In this document: in pieces, positions 29,525 through 40,400 of the stretch
Numbering within the stretch: position 1 is the stretch's first letter
Layout of the letters: the number at the start of each line of letters is the position of its first letter
NCBI RefSeq assembly: GCF_000143415.4
Contig: NW_003314334.1
Span: 449,007-513,006 of the forward strand
Length of the DNA stretch: 64,000 nucleotides
Direction: 5' to 3'
From: Selaginella moellendorffii
Taxonomy: Eukaryota; Streptophyta; Lycopodiopsida; Selaginellales; Selaginellaceae
Notes under the pieces: generated by a model
Seen by the model: the letters and a program-made list of their open reading frames with translations, nothing else
Databases searched by the model: none
What the model was told of the DNA's origin: nothing
Made by a program: the position numbers and the translations under genes

Positions 29525-30957
29525 TTTGTTTATCTTCATAGCGAATCAACAATCTCCTCCTTTGACGCTAGAGTAGCAGTTGGTCCAATTGCTTGATGGT
29601 ATGCACTTGCAATTGAACAACCAAACTCAATTGATGGTAGCATTCACGGCATGTGGTCCAACTCCTCCTACTCTTGGTGCCAATCCTTGTGTTCGTCTGG
29701 AGTTCTTTCATGGGAATCTTGGGGATAATGTGTACCATTGTGTAAGCAACCAAAGGGAACGACTTGAGAGACGATCCATAAGGGTTCAAATATAGAGGGA
29801 AAGGGCCCATGAAAAAGAGTGCACCCCCTTTTCCAATTGGTTAAGGGTCTTGGGATAGTTGGAGTTAAGCGTCCTTGGGTTTGAATAATACTGAGCTGGG
29901 TGACCTCCCGGGAAATCCAAACTCAGGAGCTTACATTTGGTATCAGAGAGGTCTCGGGTCCAACTCTGTTGGTTGGCTAAGGGAATCGCACCACATGTTG
30001 ATTGACATCTAGCTGGTCCAGTTTGCTCCCGCTGGGCTCGACCCGAGGGGTAGGGTGTCAAGAGAGCGGGGCTCTCGGGAGAGCTGCGGCTCTCAGCTTT
30101 CGTTCACGAGGGCGTGAACTTGCAGGGAAGCGTGGTGGATTGTAAGCAACCAAAGGGAACGACTTGAGAGACGATCCATAAGGGTTCAAATATAGAGGGA
30201 AAGGGCCCATGAAAAAGAATGCACCCCTTTTTCCAATTGGTTAAGGGTCTTGGGATAGTTGGAGTTAAGCGTCCTTGGGTTTGAATAATACTGGGTTGGG
30301 TGACCTCCCGGGAAGTCCAAACTCATGAGCTTACACATTGGTTCGATCACTTCACGGTGATTGCCACATATCATTTTTGGGATGATGCTTGACATTTGTG
30401 TGAGTTTCCCACATGTTTCCAAGGGATGGCATTGTAGTGGTACAATGGATTGAGTGTAACCACTCGTGGGGATTAGAGTGTTCTTTCAGACGTTTTCAAA
30501 TGTGCCTTCGGACATGCAGACGATTGTGATAATGCCTTTCAACAATTGCATCGTCTTCGCCAAGGGCCATCTGAGTCGATGATGCAATTTGGCGTTCATT
30601 TCTGAAGTCTTTTACTTCGTGCGGAGCCCAATATGTCGGAGCGGATCAAGCTAGAAATGTTGTGGCCAGCACTTTGTCAAGATCTTGTTAGACTTGTGCA
30701 TGCACTTGCTCCTGCCACTCTTGACGATGCTCTTCGCTTGGCACAACGTTATGAGACATCGCTTCTTCCACTTCTCACTGCACGTCCTTTAGCTCTACTT
30801 CCTATGAGTGATGGTCCTATTCCAATGGAGGTTGATGCTGCTGCTACTCGAGTCCAAGGACAAGGGCGAGGACGTGGTCATGGCCATGATGTTCGTTGCT
30901 GGGCATATGATGAAGTTGGTCATACTTATCGGCGTTGTCGGTGCTTTCTAGATTGGT
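29525..30957 (+). pseudogene. Gypsy gag, copy 1 (stops, TRIM insertion)
   Basis: Decayed capsid/nucleocapsid gene. The start codon is ATA here, while copy 2 keeps ATG. In-frame stops follow the first nine codons and recur after QGMAL and VHF. The last open part (30633-30957) is 108 residues and ends in an RG-rich tract and a CCHC knuckle (CWAYDEVGHTYRRC) whose second Cys is Tyr. The stops are shared with copy 2, so they predate the duplication. Confidence 0.8.
29741..30335 (+). mobile_element. TRIM (terminal-repeat retrotransposon in miniature)
   Basis: A 595-base non-autonomous LTR element. Two 195-base LTRs (29741-29935 and 30141-30335) begin TGTAAGC and end GCTTACA and differ at only about six positions. 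A tRNA-iMet-type primer site (TGGTATCAGAG at 29938) follows the first LTR after two bases. A purine-rich tract (GGGAAGCGTGGTGGAT) precedes the second. It is flanked by the perfect 5-base target duplication CATTG (29736-29740 and 30336-30340). The second gypsy copy has the uninterrupted site ACCATTGGTTCG at 56654. No ORF inside. Confidence 0.95.
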
Positions 30958-31089
30958 GACCTCCATTTTCTGTGTGGAGACCTTGGCGTCAACAACGTCC
31001 CGTTGGTGCTGCTGCAGTGGAAGGTTTGGACACCACGGTACATCTGGGAAACAAGGAGTCGCGCAAGTGATGGAGGGACCTTGCGAGAA

Positions 31090-34000
31090 TAAATTAGTGA
31101 CCCCTCCATCTTTCTTTCGGGAGTATCATTAAAGGGTTCACTCAGCATCAATTCATCTAGTGTTTACTTTCCAAGCTCATTTTTATAAGAGATCTCCTAT
31201 TATTCTCTCCATGTTGGTTGATATAGGTTCGAATTTATCTTCTATTGCTCGACCTGTTGCCACACGTTGTGGTCTACACTTGCATCGTGTGGCGAACCCA
31301 ATTTTCATTCTTTATGGCAATAGCCGTACACATGTATATGCATGACATGAGGCGGATTTGGTTGTGCTGTGGGCAATCTTGAGCTTGACATTGCGGGTGG
31401 TGCCGAGTCAAGCTTTTGACCTCATTCTTGATATGGATTGGTTGCAGTGCAATCATGCCAAATGTGACTTTAACGCTTCTCCCCCTTGTCTCATACTTCC
31501 TTATGTTTCATCCATTCCTCTCACTTCTGTACCTCTTCGTCCCTTTACCTCTACCTCTGCTTCCATTACTTTTGTTCCCCCACTATTTTCTCCTATGTTT
31601 CCATCTTGTTCTGCTCTTCCTTTTTCCGATCCCTCCAACGATCTTTGTGTTGTAGCTGTTGACCAGCTCACGAAGGAGTATTTTGATCTTTTTGAATTTG
31701 ACTTATCGTTTGGGGCCAAGATTGCCACATGTCATCCCATTCCAACTGGGGATGCTCATCCGATCAAGGTTTTGATTCATCGTAAGTCACCCAAGGAGAT
31801 CAAGATTTTCTATGCAAATGTCAAGGAGATATTAGAGAAGGGTGTTATTTGGAAGTCGCAGAGTCCTTGGGCATGTGAACCTCATCTTGTGACGAAGTCT
31901 AATGGGAGTATTCGTTTCTGCATTGATTATCGTCCATTAAATGAAGTGACGATCCCAGATGTGTACCCTCTTCCTCACACTACGGATCTCTTAGATCGTC
32001 TAAGGCGAAGTGGTTGGTTCACCAAGCTAGATCTTGCTTTTGGGTACTGGCAAGTATTGATAGCCGAAGAAGATATTCCTAAGACCGTTTTTCATACACC
32101 GTTTGGTTTGTACGAGTTCTTGGTGATGCCGTTTGGTTTGAACAATGCTCCAGCAACTTTCCAATGGATGATGGACGAAGTTCTTTATGATATGCCAAAA
32201 GTGACTGCTGACTTCATTGATGATGTCTTGATTCACTCGGAGGGGACGTGGGAGGAGCACATTCGTGATGTGTGTAAAGTGTTGGATCAGTTACGGGATG
32301 TTAGTTTAAACTTGAAGCGATCAAAGTGCGTGTTTGGGTCCAAGGACACAACTTATCTTAGGTACTGTATTTCTCGTGAGGGTTTCAAGTTGATCCTGAC
32401 AAATTTGTAACCGTTCTAAAGTTCCCTACTCCGAAGTGTGTGAATGATGTGCAGCGCTTCTTAGGCAAGGTGCAGTATCTCGGTTGTTTTGTGGATCATC
32501 TTTCTGATTGCACTGCACCATTGCGAGCGTTGCTGAAATCATCAACGTCATCTTTCATCTGGTCTTCAGATTTTGAGCAGGCGTTTGTGGATCTCAAAGT
32601 GTTGTCTGGTTTTGGCATATCTTAACTACACTCGACCTTTTATTTTGCACGTAGATGCTTCTGATATTGGTCTTGGAGGTGTGTTAATGCAAGAAAGCCC
32701 AAGTGTGCCTGGTTAGCGTCATCTTATTGCATATATAAGCCATATGTTACAACCAGTAGAGGTGAACTACTCCACGACAAATAAGGAGTGTTTAGCGGCA
32801 GTTTGAGGTTTCGAGAAACTTCATGCATATTTACATTGTTCTCGAGCGTTACTTGAAGGTGACTATGCTGCCGTTACTTCATTATTGAAGCGGAAGAACA
32901 TGGTTGGTCGTACGGCTCAGTGGGCTTTGAAGCTTCAAATATATGATTTTGATGTTGCTCATCGCCCAAAGAGTTCTATGGCTGATGCTGATGCCCTTTC
33001 TTGAGCTCCTCTTCCTTCTCCACTTTCTTCTCATGTTTCTAATAAGCCTATTATTCTAGCATTTGTGGATTTTCTAGGTGAGGCGATTGCTGTACTTGAC
33101 ATTCAGTGTCCACAAGACGCAGAGCAAGATCTACATTCTTTTGATGAGGTTCGCAAGGCTCAAAAGATTGAGCCATAGATTCGAAGGCTTCGAGATGCAT
33201 TTGAGGATCTTGTATCACCTGCTGATGACTTGCCTTTCCAGCATTTACATTCTCAATATCAACTTGAAGATGGCCTTCTTTATTTTGTGGGGACAGATCC
33301 TAATGATCATTTATGACTAATGGTGCCTTCTGTCTTTATTCCGCGGTTTCTCCATGCCTACCATGATTCTCCTGTTCTAGGTGGGCATATGGGACATCGT
33401 CGTGTGACCAAGAACCTACGCAAGTCTTTTTATTGGCCGGAGAGGCGACGTGATGTTATCTGGTATGTGCGTAGCTGCGTTTGGTGCCAAGCTCGTAATA
33501 CTCCCCCTTGTGCTGCGGAAGGATGGTTGGAGTCAATTGCAGTTTCCCGTCCGTTTGAGTTGGTGGCATTTGATCTTATGGGACCTTTTCCACGGTCGAC
33601 TGCTGACAATGAGTATATTATTATTGCTTCTGACTACTTGACTCGTTGGGTGGAAGTTGGTGCTCTTGCTAGCACCTCTGCAACAGCTGTTGGATACTTC
33701 CTCCTCAATCGAGTGGTATTCTAGCATTCTTGTCTAGAGCAGATTCTTTCGGATAATGGTCCTGCATTTATGGCTGAGGCATTTCATATTTTGACGTCTC
33801 GGTTGGGGATACGCCACACTTTCACGAGTGCTTATCATCCACAATTAGACGGTCTAGTGGAATAGCTTGTTTGGACATTCAAAGGGATGATTGTGAAGTA
33901 TATGAACTTTTAGCATTCGGATTGGGATGGTTATTTGTTGTCTCTTTGGTATGCCTATGTCATAGAGGTGCAGAGTTCTATTGGTGCTTCACCATATAAA

Positions 34001-34330
34001 CTTTTATATAGTCATAATCCAATATTATTAATGGAGTTGGGTTTACTTTTGCAATTGCCACGAGCTCCCGATGCTAGGTCATGGGATCAATATTTGATGA
34101 GCATTCTTTCACTTGTCCAAGCAGAGTCTGCCGAACACTTAGGCTGCGTACAAATGGGACAACAATGGCGCTACAACTCCCATTATCGTCCACCTGCAGA
34201 GTACACCGTATCGGGTGTTGCAGCAAGTTGGACCGCAAGTTTATAAGGTTCGGCATGATGTCCAATAGGCCAATCCTTCGGAGATTGTGCATATGCAGCA
34301 ATTGAAACTCTTCATACAAAGGGATCAAGA
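31090..34330 (+). pseudogene. Gypsy pol, copy 1 (protease, RT, RNase H, integrase)
   Basis: Protease active-site region is VDIGSNLSS (consensus DTG or DSG, so altered). RT is open from 31358 to 32410 and contains RFCIDYRPLNEVTIPDVYPLP, TKLDLAFGYWQ, FGLYEFLVMPFGLNNAPATF and FIDDVLIHS (the catalytic box, normally Y/F-x-DD). RNase H begins HVDASDIGLGG. The integrase zinc finger HHCC lies at about 33360-33500 (HDSPVLGGHMGHRR then CVWCQARN), followed by the DDE core (FDLMGPFP, LSDNGPAF). At least eight in-frame stops are present. Confidence 0.88.
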
Positions 34331-34433
34331 GCAGTTAATACCATTTACAAACCCGCCAATGCCTCCTTTTGACGTTCCTCCAGATCCCGGCCCATCTACA
34401 AGAGAACCCTGACAACCTTCCGAGAGGAGGGGA

Positions 34434-34611
34434 TGATGTGAGGGCTAAGTGTACGGCTATGATGCCGTATATTAATATTAGTATAGTGGGATTTTGGTAG
34501 CCGTTGGATTTGTTTCAATCCGGACCACTCGCTTTTGTATATAAACTAGGGTTTTTGGGTTAATTAATATGTACATTTCTGTATTCCCTTTCTATATTCC
34601 ATGCACTCACA
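34434..34611 (+). repeat. 3' LTR of gypsy copy 1
   Basis: 178 bases, TGATGTGAGGGC to GCACTCACA, directly after the polypurine tract. Contains an extra segment (ATGTACATTTCTGTATTCCC) not in the 5' LTR. Confidence 0.8.
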
Positions 34612-36063
34612 ATGAGAACAATTTTATAATTTTAAGAACTTCAACAAAGTCAAATTTGTAATTAAGCTAAATTTAAGAGGTATATATATAATTTCCCTAA
34701 AAAATCTCAATGAATATTCTCCCTGGTACAAAGCAAGATTAAGGTTCTTGAGCAGCTATGCACTGTTTGGGCGTGGCCAAGTACTGAGCTGGATTGACAA
34801 ATCCACATTCCTGGATCATGGTTGAATTTACCAAAGGACTTAGTGGTAGAATTGAAACCACTCAAATCCGTTACAAATCTCTTACAACAACATAATCAGG
34901 CCAGGTGACGCCATCAGACCGCGATAGGTGCAAACTAGGGATTTCCGAGATTCGCTTGGTCCCAGGATCCGGCAGACACAGCGATCACAGAGATTAGGTT
35001 TACATGGCCATTGTGCAGCTTATGGCGCCTGTGATTCTTCTCATCTCTCTGCTGCTGCTGGAGGCGCCAATAAGGTGGTGAGTTTTGTCATTCGATCTTG
35101 AATTTGATCCAGGTTTTCACATTTCATTCATCTAGTTGCATGTCCGTGGACACCAGACTGTGGCCAGTCTCCTGGTTAGTCTGGCATGTGACAGGGTTTT
35201 GGTAAAGGTCTGAGGTAGGATTCTCAACTTGGAACGAACCTCCTAGTGTGTGATACTCTCTGTACTTACAGAAATTGATTTTAGGCACTTACTTCAGTCT
35301 GGCATGATATTCTTCACCTTCAATCCCAGACTTGCACAATGTGGCCGAATAATGGAACTTTGGAACAGAGAAGACACACTCTGTTGGCACTGGCCTCTGG
35401 GTACTTGTCAGTCATCCTTGAGGCATCGTTTAGCTTCTCATTTTGAAGGGAAAAAGCGAAGGAGATATGTATCCCATCAACTGCGATATTTTTTGAGAAG
35501 CTGGGAGCAGTAGTAAAGCTGAGTTGCTTGAAAGCGGCGGTCTCTTTCTTGCGGCTTTTTTGAAGGTGAGATCTTGAGGGGCTTCTGCCCTTGGCTTCAA
35601 TGATTGCTGAGCAAGTTTAGGAAGGGCCTCATGAAACTTCCGGATGGATTTCTGTAGAGGAAATCATTTTACGTGAACAACCTGTCTTGGGAACTTTATG
35701 ATCAAAGCTCCTTGCAGTTGTGTTATGGGACTTGAATAAGCCACTAGAAAGAACTCCTGGGGGTTCGGTAAGTGTTTTAACGTTTTATTCTTTTGGTGAT
35801 GATAACGTGATGTGATATTATAAGTGATATGGTGATCATCCTACTTGATCCTCTCCAATAAGCAGATCTTCGTACAAGCCGCAGTGACAAACTGCGTTTT
35901 CTTTTTCACTAGGATGATAAGAACAAAAGTGCAGCTCTTTAAAATGAGCATGGTTTTCCTATTAGGTGGTGATCTGAGGAACCTTGGTCACCAGCAACTG
36001 GCCAGCTGATCCTCGTATGTACAATGAACATTTGGACGATGGTTCGATAGCTCGTCTGGCTGC
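34612..36063. other. Intergenic; possible scraps of an unidentified gene
   Basis: About 100 bases of AT-rich flank, then unique DNA. A plus-strand ATG at 35004 opens a 25-residue hydrophobic stretch (MAIVQLMAPVILLISLLLLE) followed by a GTGAGT donor at about 35080, which resembles a signal-peptide exon. I could not assemble downstream exons with confidence, and 35270-36060 contains only short unrelated frames. Confidence 0.35.
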
Positions 36064-38880
36064 TTACAGCTGCCTCCAGCGTAGCATCAACCACAACAAG
36101 CAGAAGCTAATGGAGGAGGACAGTGCGAAAGAAACAGGTGACACATTTTCTTCCCACCAGGTCTCGTTGGAGTCCGACTCAGAGATGCTTCCAGCTCCCA
36201 CATGTCCGGCTGCTCCTGATTCTGTTTCGTGGCATTGTTTGGAGAGTGGGCGACCACAGAGGCCGAGATTTCCGATGAAGCTTGAGTTGTCGAATGTGTC
36301 AAAGTGCTTCTTCTGCGGGATCTCACCCTCCAGCTGATTGAAAGACACGTTGAAGGAGGCAAGCGAGTCGAGATTTGCGAGTAAGGTTGGAATGGAGCCT
36401 TGCAGGTGGTTGAAGGACAGGTCGAGCTGCTCCAGTTGAGTGATTTTCCCATAGGAACTTGGAATCTCACCACTAAAATTGTTGTGGGACAGGTTAAGGT
36501 AACGAAGGCCAACGAGGTCGCCCATGCTTACAGGAAGCTTGCCAGTCAGCTGATTCGTCGATAAATCCAGCAGAGTCGTGGTGCGTAAGACGTACTGGTA
36601 TGGAGCAAATAAATTGCCTTTCACACTGAGGAACAGGTCTTGATATAGTCGATCGGCACCCGCAGCATCGCCCTCCGATGTTAACTTGAAACCCTGTAGA
36701 TTGTTGAGGGTGGCGGGCAGTGATCCTTCAAACTGGTTATTTGATAAGTCGAGCACCTGAAGTTGGGTGAGATTCCACAGCCAATCCATGGATGTCAAGG
36801 AACCACGGAAGCTGTTGTTCCCCAAGCTTAGCACTCTCAGCGTTTGGTACTTTCCCAGAGATGAAGGGAGCTCACCAGTAAACCTGTTCCCCCGCAGATC
36901 AATCAGCTCGATGGAAGTTGCGTTTAACAGTGGAAACTGGCCTTGGAAATTGTTGAGTGAGAGCGAGAGGATCTTCAAAGAGGACAACTTCGAAATGTTC
37001 ATACCAAGCTCTCCCTTCAGTGAGTTATTCCCAACCTTAAGGCGCTCCAACAAGGTGCAGTTCTCCAAGGTAACCGGAAGGTTCCCAGTCAGTTTGTTTC
37101 CTTCTACTCCCAGTGCTTGAAGGCTTTTGCATATTGTACCAATTTCATCCGGGACTCTTCCACTAATGGCATTCTTTGACAGGTCCAACTGCTTCAATGA
37201 ACTGCAGTTCCCAAGGCTTCGAGGAATTTCTCCAATGAGCAGATTCTTGGATAGATCCATTTGAGTCAACTTCTGAAGCTTCCCGACGATGGAGGGGACT
37301 GTCCCGCTGAAGCTATTACTAAACATATAGAGAATTTGGAGCTGGGAAAGGTCGCCAAGTGACTCAGGTATTGAGCCTGTGAATTTGTTTTCGTGCATCC
37401 TCAGATCTGTCATCTGTGTCCAGTTTTCGAATGACAGGTGGGAAATCCTTCCGGACAGAGAGTTCCTGTGAATGAACAAATCCTGGAGCTTGCTCAAGCT
37501 TGTGATCGACTGTGGTACGGCTCCATGCAAGTTGTTCGTATCAAGGAATAAGTGCTGCAGATTAATGAGTCGTCCCAGATCTTGTGGAATTTCTCCGTCA
37601 AACAGATTGGATCCTAGATTCAAACGCTCAAGCGCTGTCAGATTTGCCAGCTCCTTGGGAATGCTTCCTCGGAAAGTACAAATTCCCAGGTCTAGATTGG
37701 TCAGCGTTGTTACGTTGCCAATCCTTGGTGATAAAGTGCCGGTGTTGTTCTTCGTCAGTCCGAGTTCAGCCAAAGCCAATGTGGTTAGCGGAAGCCGAAA
37801 CAATGATGATGGGATAGGACCATCCAGATTGGGGGACCAGCCGATATCCAACCATTCTAGCTGGCTGCAATTGCCTAGCTCTTCTGGGATCTTGCCGGTG
37901 AGCCTTTGGGATCCATACAGGGAGAGGGCTTGCATGTTCTGAAGCTGACCGAAGGAACTTGGAATCTGTCCACTCAGGGAATTTCCTCCCAGAAACAGCT
38001 CGATGAGCATTGAGCAATTAGCGATGGCCAGTGGAATATGTCCGTCCAGCTGGTTTTGCTCCAGATGCAGCACCTGAAGATTCTTCAATCGTCCAAGCTC
38101 TTCTGGAATTGGACCCTTCAAGCTGTTGACTCCCAGCCAGATCTCCTGCATGTTGGTACAATTCCCAAGAGAAGCTGGTAAACTTCCTGACAAGTGATTG
38201 CTACCCAAGGCAATCAGCTCCAGCTGGGGCAACACTCCTAACTCTGGTGGAATTGAACCCTCCAGCATGTTGGCCTGGAGAACAAGCACCTGAAGATTGC
38301 TACAGTTGCTGAGTTCCCTGGGAATGATGTTGGTGAGATTGTTCATGTGGAGTGCCAGAGTTTCGAGCTTCTTGAGGTGTCCGAGCATAGCAGGTATTCC
38401 ACCGCGAAGTTTGTTGTACCCGAGGTTGAGATATGTCAACTCTTGGATGGTTCCAAGCTCTTCTGGAATTTGGCCCTCGAGCTCATTGAAGTTCAGCGCC
38501 AGAGTCCTCAGATTTTTCAACTGGCCGAAGTCAAGTGGTATCTTCCCCGACAGGTTGTTTCGACTCAGATTCAGAACTTTCAAGCTACCAATGCTTCCAA
38601 GAGAAGAAGGGAGGATCGTACCTTGAAGCATGCAGTTGGAGAGATTGATACCCACAACACTGAGATTGTCAGAGTCACAGATTATTCCGCTCCAGCTCGA
38701 AGAACACAAAGAAGCTTTCTTCTTGCGCGTCCAGTTCGCCAGGACTCCTGAAGCATCAGCAGTGATCCCGGACTTGAAGTTGAGCAAAGCCTGCATTTGG
38801 TGGTCACTGTGATTGATAGTCAAAGCTTGTCTGACTGGCAGGAGCAGCAGCAGCAGCATCAGCATGTCACAGAATGCCAT
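36064..38880 (-). CDS. LRR receptor-like protein (RLP), intact
   Basis: A 938-residue intronless cell-surface protein of the RLP class, which bind peptides or elicitors and signal through partner kinases (family knowledge). Residues 1-20 are a signal peptide (LMLLLLLLPVRQA). The LRR N-cap has paired cysteines (CSSSWSGIICDSD). About 28 plant-type LRRs (LxLxxNxLxGxIPxxLGxL) follow, with an interruption near the C-terminal third containing LYQDLFLSVKG, like the island loop of RLPs. After it come the last four LRRs, the C-cap NLGLCGRPLSKQC, an acidic juxtamembrane part, WWEENVSP, one transmembrane helix (VSFALSSSISFCLLWLML) and a five-residue basic tail (RWRQL). No kinase domain. Same architecture as the pseudogene at 4186, but more repeats. 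Foldback repeats lie just upstream of the start. Confidence 0.94.
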   Translation of the reverse strand: MAFCDMLMLLLLLLPVRQALTINHSDHQMQALLNFKSGITADASGVLANWTRKKKASLCSSSWSGIICDSDNLSVVGINLSNCMLQGTILPSSLGSIGSLKVLNLSRNNLSGKIPLDFGQLKNLRTLALNFNELEGQIPEELGTIQELTYLNLGYNKLRGGIPAMLGHLKKLETLALHMNNLTNIIPRELSNCSNLQVLVLQANMLEGSIPPELGVLPQLELIALGSNHLSGSLPASLGNCTNMQEIWLGVNSLKGPIPEELGRLKNLQVLHLEQNQLDGHIPLAIANCSMLIELFLGGNSLSGQIPSSFGQLQNMQALSLYGSQRLTGKIPEELGNCSQLEWLDIGWSPNLDGPIPSSLFRLPLTTLALAELGLTKNNTGTLSPRIGNVTTLTNLDLGICTFRGSIPKELANLTALERLNLGSNLFDGEIPQDLGRLINLQHLFLDTNNLHGAVPQSITSLSKLQDLFIHRNSLSGRISHLSFENWTQMTDLRMHENKFTGSIPESLGDLSQLQILYMFSNSFSGTVPSIVGKLQKLTQMDLSKNLLIGEIPRSLGNCSSLKQLDLSKNAISGRVPDEIGTICKSLQALGVEGNKLTGNLPVTLENCTLLERLKVGNNSLKGELGMNISKLSSLKILSLSLNNFQGQFPLLNATSIELIDLRGNRFTGELPSSLGKYQTLRVLSLGNNSFRGSLTSMDWLWNLTQLQVLDLSNNQFEGSLPATLNNLQGFKLTSEGDAAGADRLYQDLFLSVKGNLFAPYQYVLRTTTLLDLSTNQLTGKLPVSMGDLVGLRYLNLSHNNFSGEIPSSYGKITQLEQLDLSFNHLQGSIPTLLANLDSLASFNVSFNQLEGEIPQKKHFDTFDNSSFIGNLGLCGRPLSKQCHETESGAAGHVGAGSISESDSNETWWEENVSPVSFALSSSISFCLLWLMLRWRQL

Positions 38881-38897
38881 ATGGCTCAGGCTCTTGA

Positions 38898-38976
38898 GCG
38901 CAATTGTGGTGCATGGAGAAGGTTATAAGAATGACAATACCATTCTTATAGTCTTCTCCATACACGATAGTTGCGC
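38898..38976. repeat. Foldback hairpin 1 next to RLP start
   Basis: Two 36-base arms (38898-38933 and 38941-38976) pair at about 30 of 36 positions around a 7-base loop. It begins 18 bases upstream of the RLP ATG, so it would lie in the 5' UTR or core promoter. Confidence 0.75.
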
Positions 38977-39006
38977 TGGGGTCTAATGTCTACTAATGTC
39001 CATCTT

Positions 39007-39099
39007 GAGTGTTAATCAATCCCATCCACCTTTAAGACTTTGGATGACAGGAAGTCTTAAAGGTGGATAGGATCGGAGAGATCTTCAAACTAAACACTC
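39007..39099. repeat. Foldback hairpin 2 (MITE-like)
   Basis: Inner arms 39021-39040 and 39052-39071 pair at 19 of 20 bases; outer 7-base arms GAGTGTT/AACACTC (39007 and 39093) also pair. A related unfolded fragment (GTGGTGCATGGAAAAG to CTCAAAGGTGGATG) recurs at about 39460-39525, so this is a dispersed repeat. Confidence 0.65.
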
Positions 39100-40135
39100 A
39101 TTGTTGACAACTTGGGGTCCCATTCACTGGGACAATTTCATCGACATATTCATACCAGGTTTCTCTGGCATGTGTGATGGTTTATATTCTGTGACCAGGA
39201 AGTGCAAGAGGGCCGTTCAAAGTGAACAAGTGGATGGCGCAGATTTTCTTTGCAGCTGGGATAGATGTTTGGGCACTTCAGACTGGCATGTAAGCCATCC
39301 CGGACACATATTAAACTTTTTGACACTTTTATAATTGGTCAGATTTTAAGGTCAGGAATTTGATTAAGTGTGTCAGTTTCTTGCAGTGATGTTTGTGCAG
39401 TAAAGGACACTAGCCAGCAAGTCTTCACATGAATCCTGAGCTTTCTTAGTGTTTTGTTCGAATTGTGGTGCATGGAAAAGAATGGTACTGTCCATTTCAT
39501 TCAAAGTCTCAAAGGTGGATGCCTTTCCGGGTCCGCTGCTGCAGCCTTCTGACAAAGAACTTCCTGTTCATATTTTGTACCTTGTGCATCTCTGGCATTC
39601 ATCTAGACAGAAAGATTGATTCCACACACGAGATGACTAAACCGACCCGTTGGAATCATCAGGCTCATTTCTTCAAAGGAAGGTCTGGAGATGTGAAATC
39701 AGGGTACTTGCGTCTGGGGTGGGGACCCGACACAGGGTCCAAATCCGCCACGGTATCTACTTTCTTCGCCGTCCTTTGGGGCTATGGGATCCTTTCCGAA
39801 TAAGATGTTTTCACTCTTCGCAACAGAATTGACAAGAAGCGAAATATTAACTAACTATTAACTGACTGATCTTGTAAAATGTTTTAACTAGTATGTACTG
39901 GACACTGTCAAATTCTCACGTCGGCTGCATTTGAACAGAAATGGAATATTCAGATGCAATTTTAACTGGCCTATATAATACCTATTTCACATTTGTGTAA
40001 ATTTCTATCTAACGGTGAGGATCATTTTTCCAGGCCAGAGAACCAATTAAAATTTTTGTTTAATCATCGCGCCTGGTTAAAGTCAATATTCTAGTCACTT
40101 CGCATTTTACAAAGGCTTGTGTCCGTTTTAGCGAC
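39100..40135. other. Intergenic, no gene recognised
   Basis: Holds the repeat fragment at 39460-39525 and short frames (for example 39465-39803 plus, 112 codons) with no recognisable domain, which I do not support as a gene. Confidence 0.4.
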
Positions 40136-40139
40136 CTCC

Positions 40140-40400
40140 ACCGCATGAAAGAGAGGCTGCTGCTTACTCAGTTGATCAGAAGCTGCAGCAGAGACAAGAA
40201 TTTGGCAAGAGCAAAGCGGGTTCATGCCCAGATTGATTAGGGTCCTTACAGGGAGGATGTGTTCGTGGCGAATTTGCTTGTTGACATGTATGCCGCTATG
40301 GAAGCTTGGAAGAGGCAGAGCAGGTATTCAGAGGGATCAGGCAGTCGAACTTTTACTTGCAGAATGTCATTCTTCAGGGGTATGCCCAGATTAGCAACAT
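40140..40400 (+). pseudogene. PPR gene fragment
   Basis: Encodes ERLLLTQLIRSCSRDKNLARAKRVHAQI, stop (TAG), then REDVFVANLLVDMYA, then after a frame change a LEEAEQVFRGI-type PPR motif and VILQGYAQ. This is the standard beginning of a PLS-type PPR protein, cut off after the first two motifs. Dead by one stop and one frameshift. Confidence 0.8.

Larger units (their letters stand above)
29155..34611 (+). mobile_element. Ty3/gypsy LTR retrotransposon, copy 1 (decayed, with nested TRIM)
   Basis: Bounded by short LTRs (29155-29305 and 34434-34611) that start TGAT and end CACA. The 3' LTR is preceded by a polypurine tract (CGAGAGGAGGGGA). The internal order is gag, protease, reverse transcriptase, RNase H, integrase, the gypsy order. 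All ORFs contain stops, and many are TAG or TGA where copy 2 has CGA or TGG codons. A 595-base TRIM is inserted in gag. I could not find a convincing target duplication around the full element. Confidence 0.88.

Noticed and set aside
29568-30422. Minus-strand ORFs ending in a shared 'EKGVHSFSWALSLYI' tail
   Set aside because: They are antisense readings of the two TRIM LTRs; the identity reflects the LTR duplication, not a protein family.
31416-31655. Hydrophobic 79-codon frames inside both gypsy copies (also 57748-57975)
   Set aside because: Shadow frame of the pol coding sequence; conserved only because the DNA is duplicated.
39465-39803. 112-codon plus-strand ORF
   Set aside because: Begins in the foldback-related repeat, has no recognisable domain and no promoter or homologous copy to support it.
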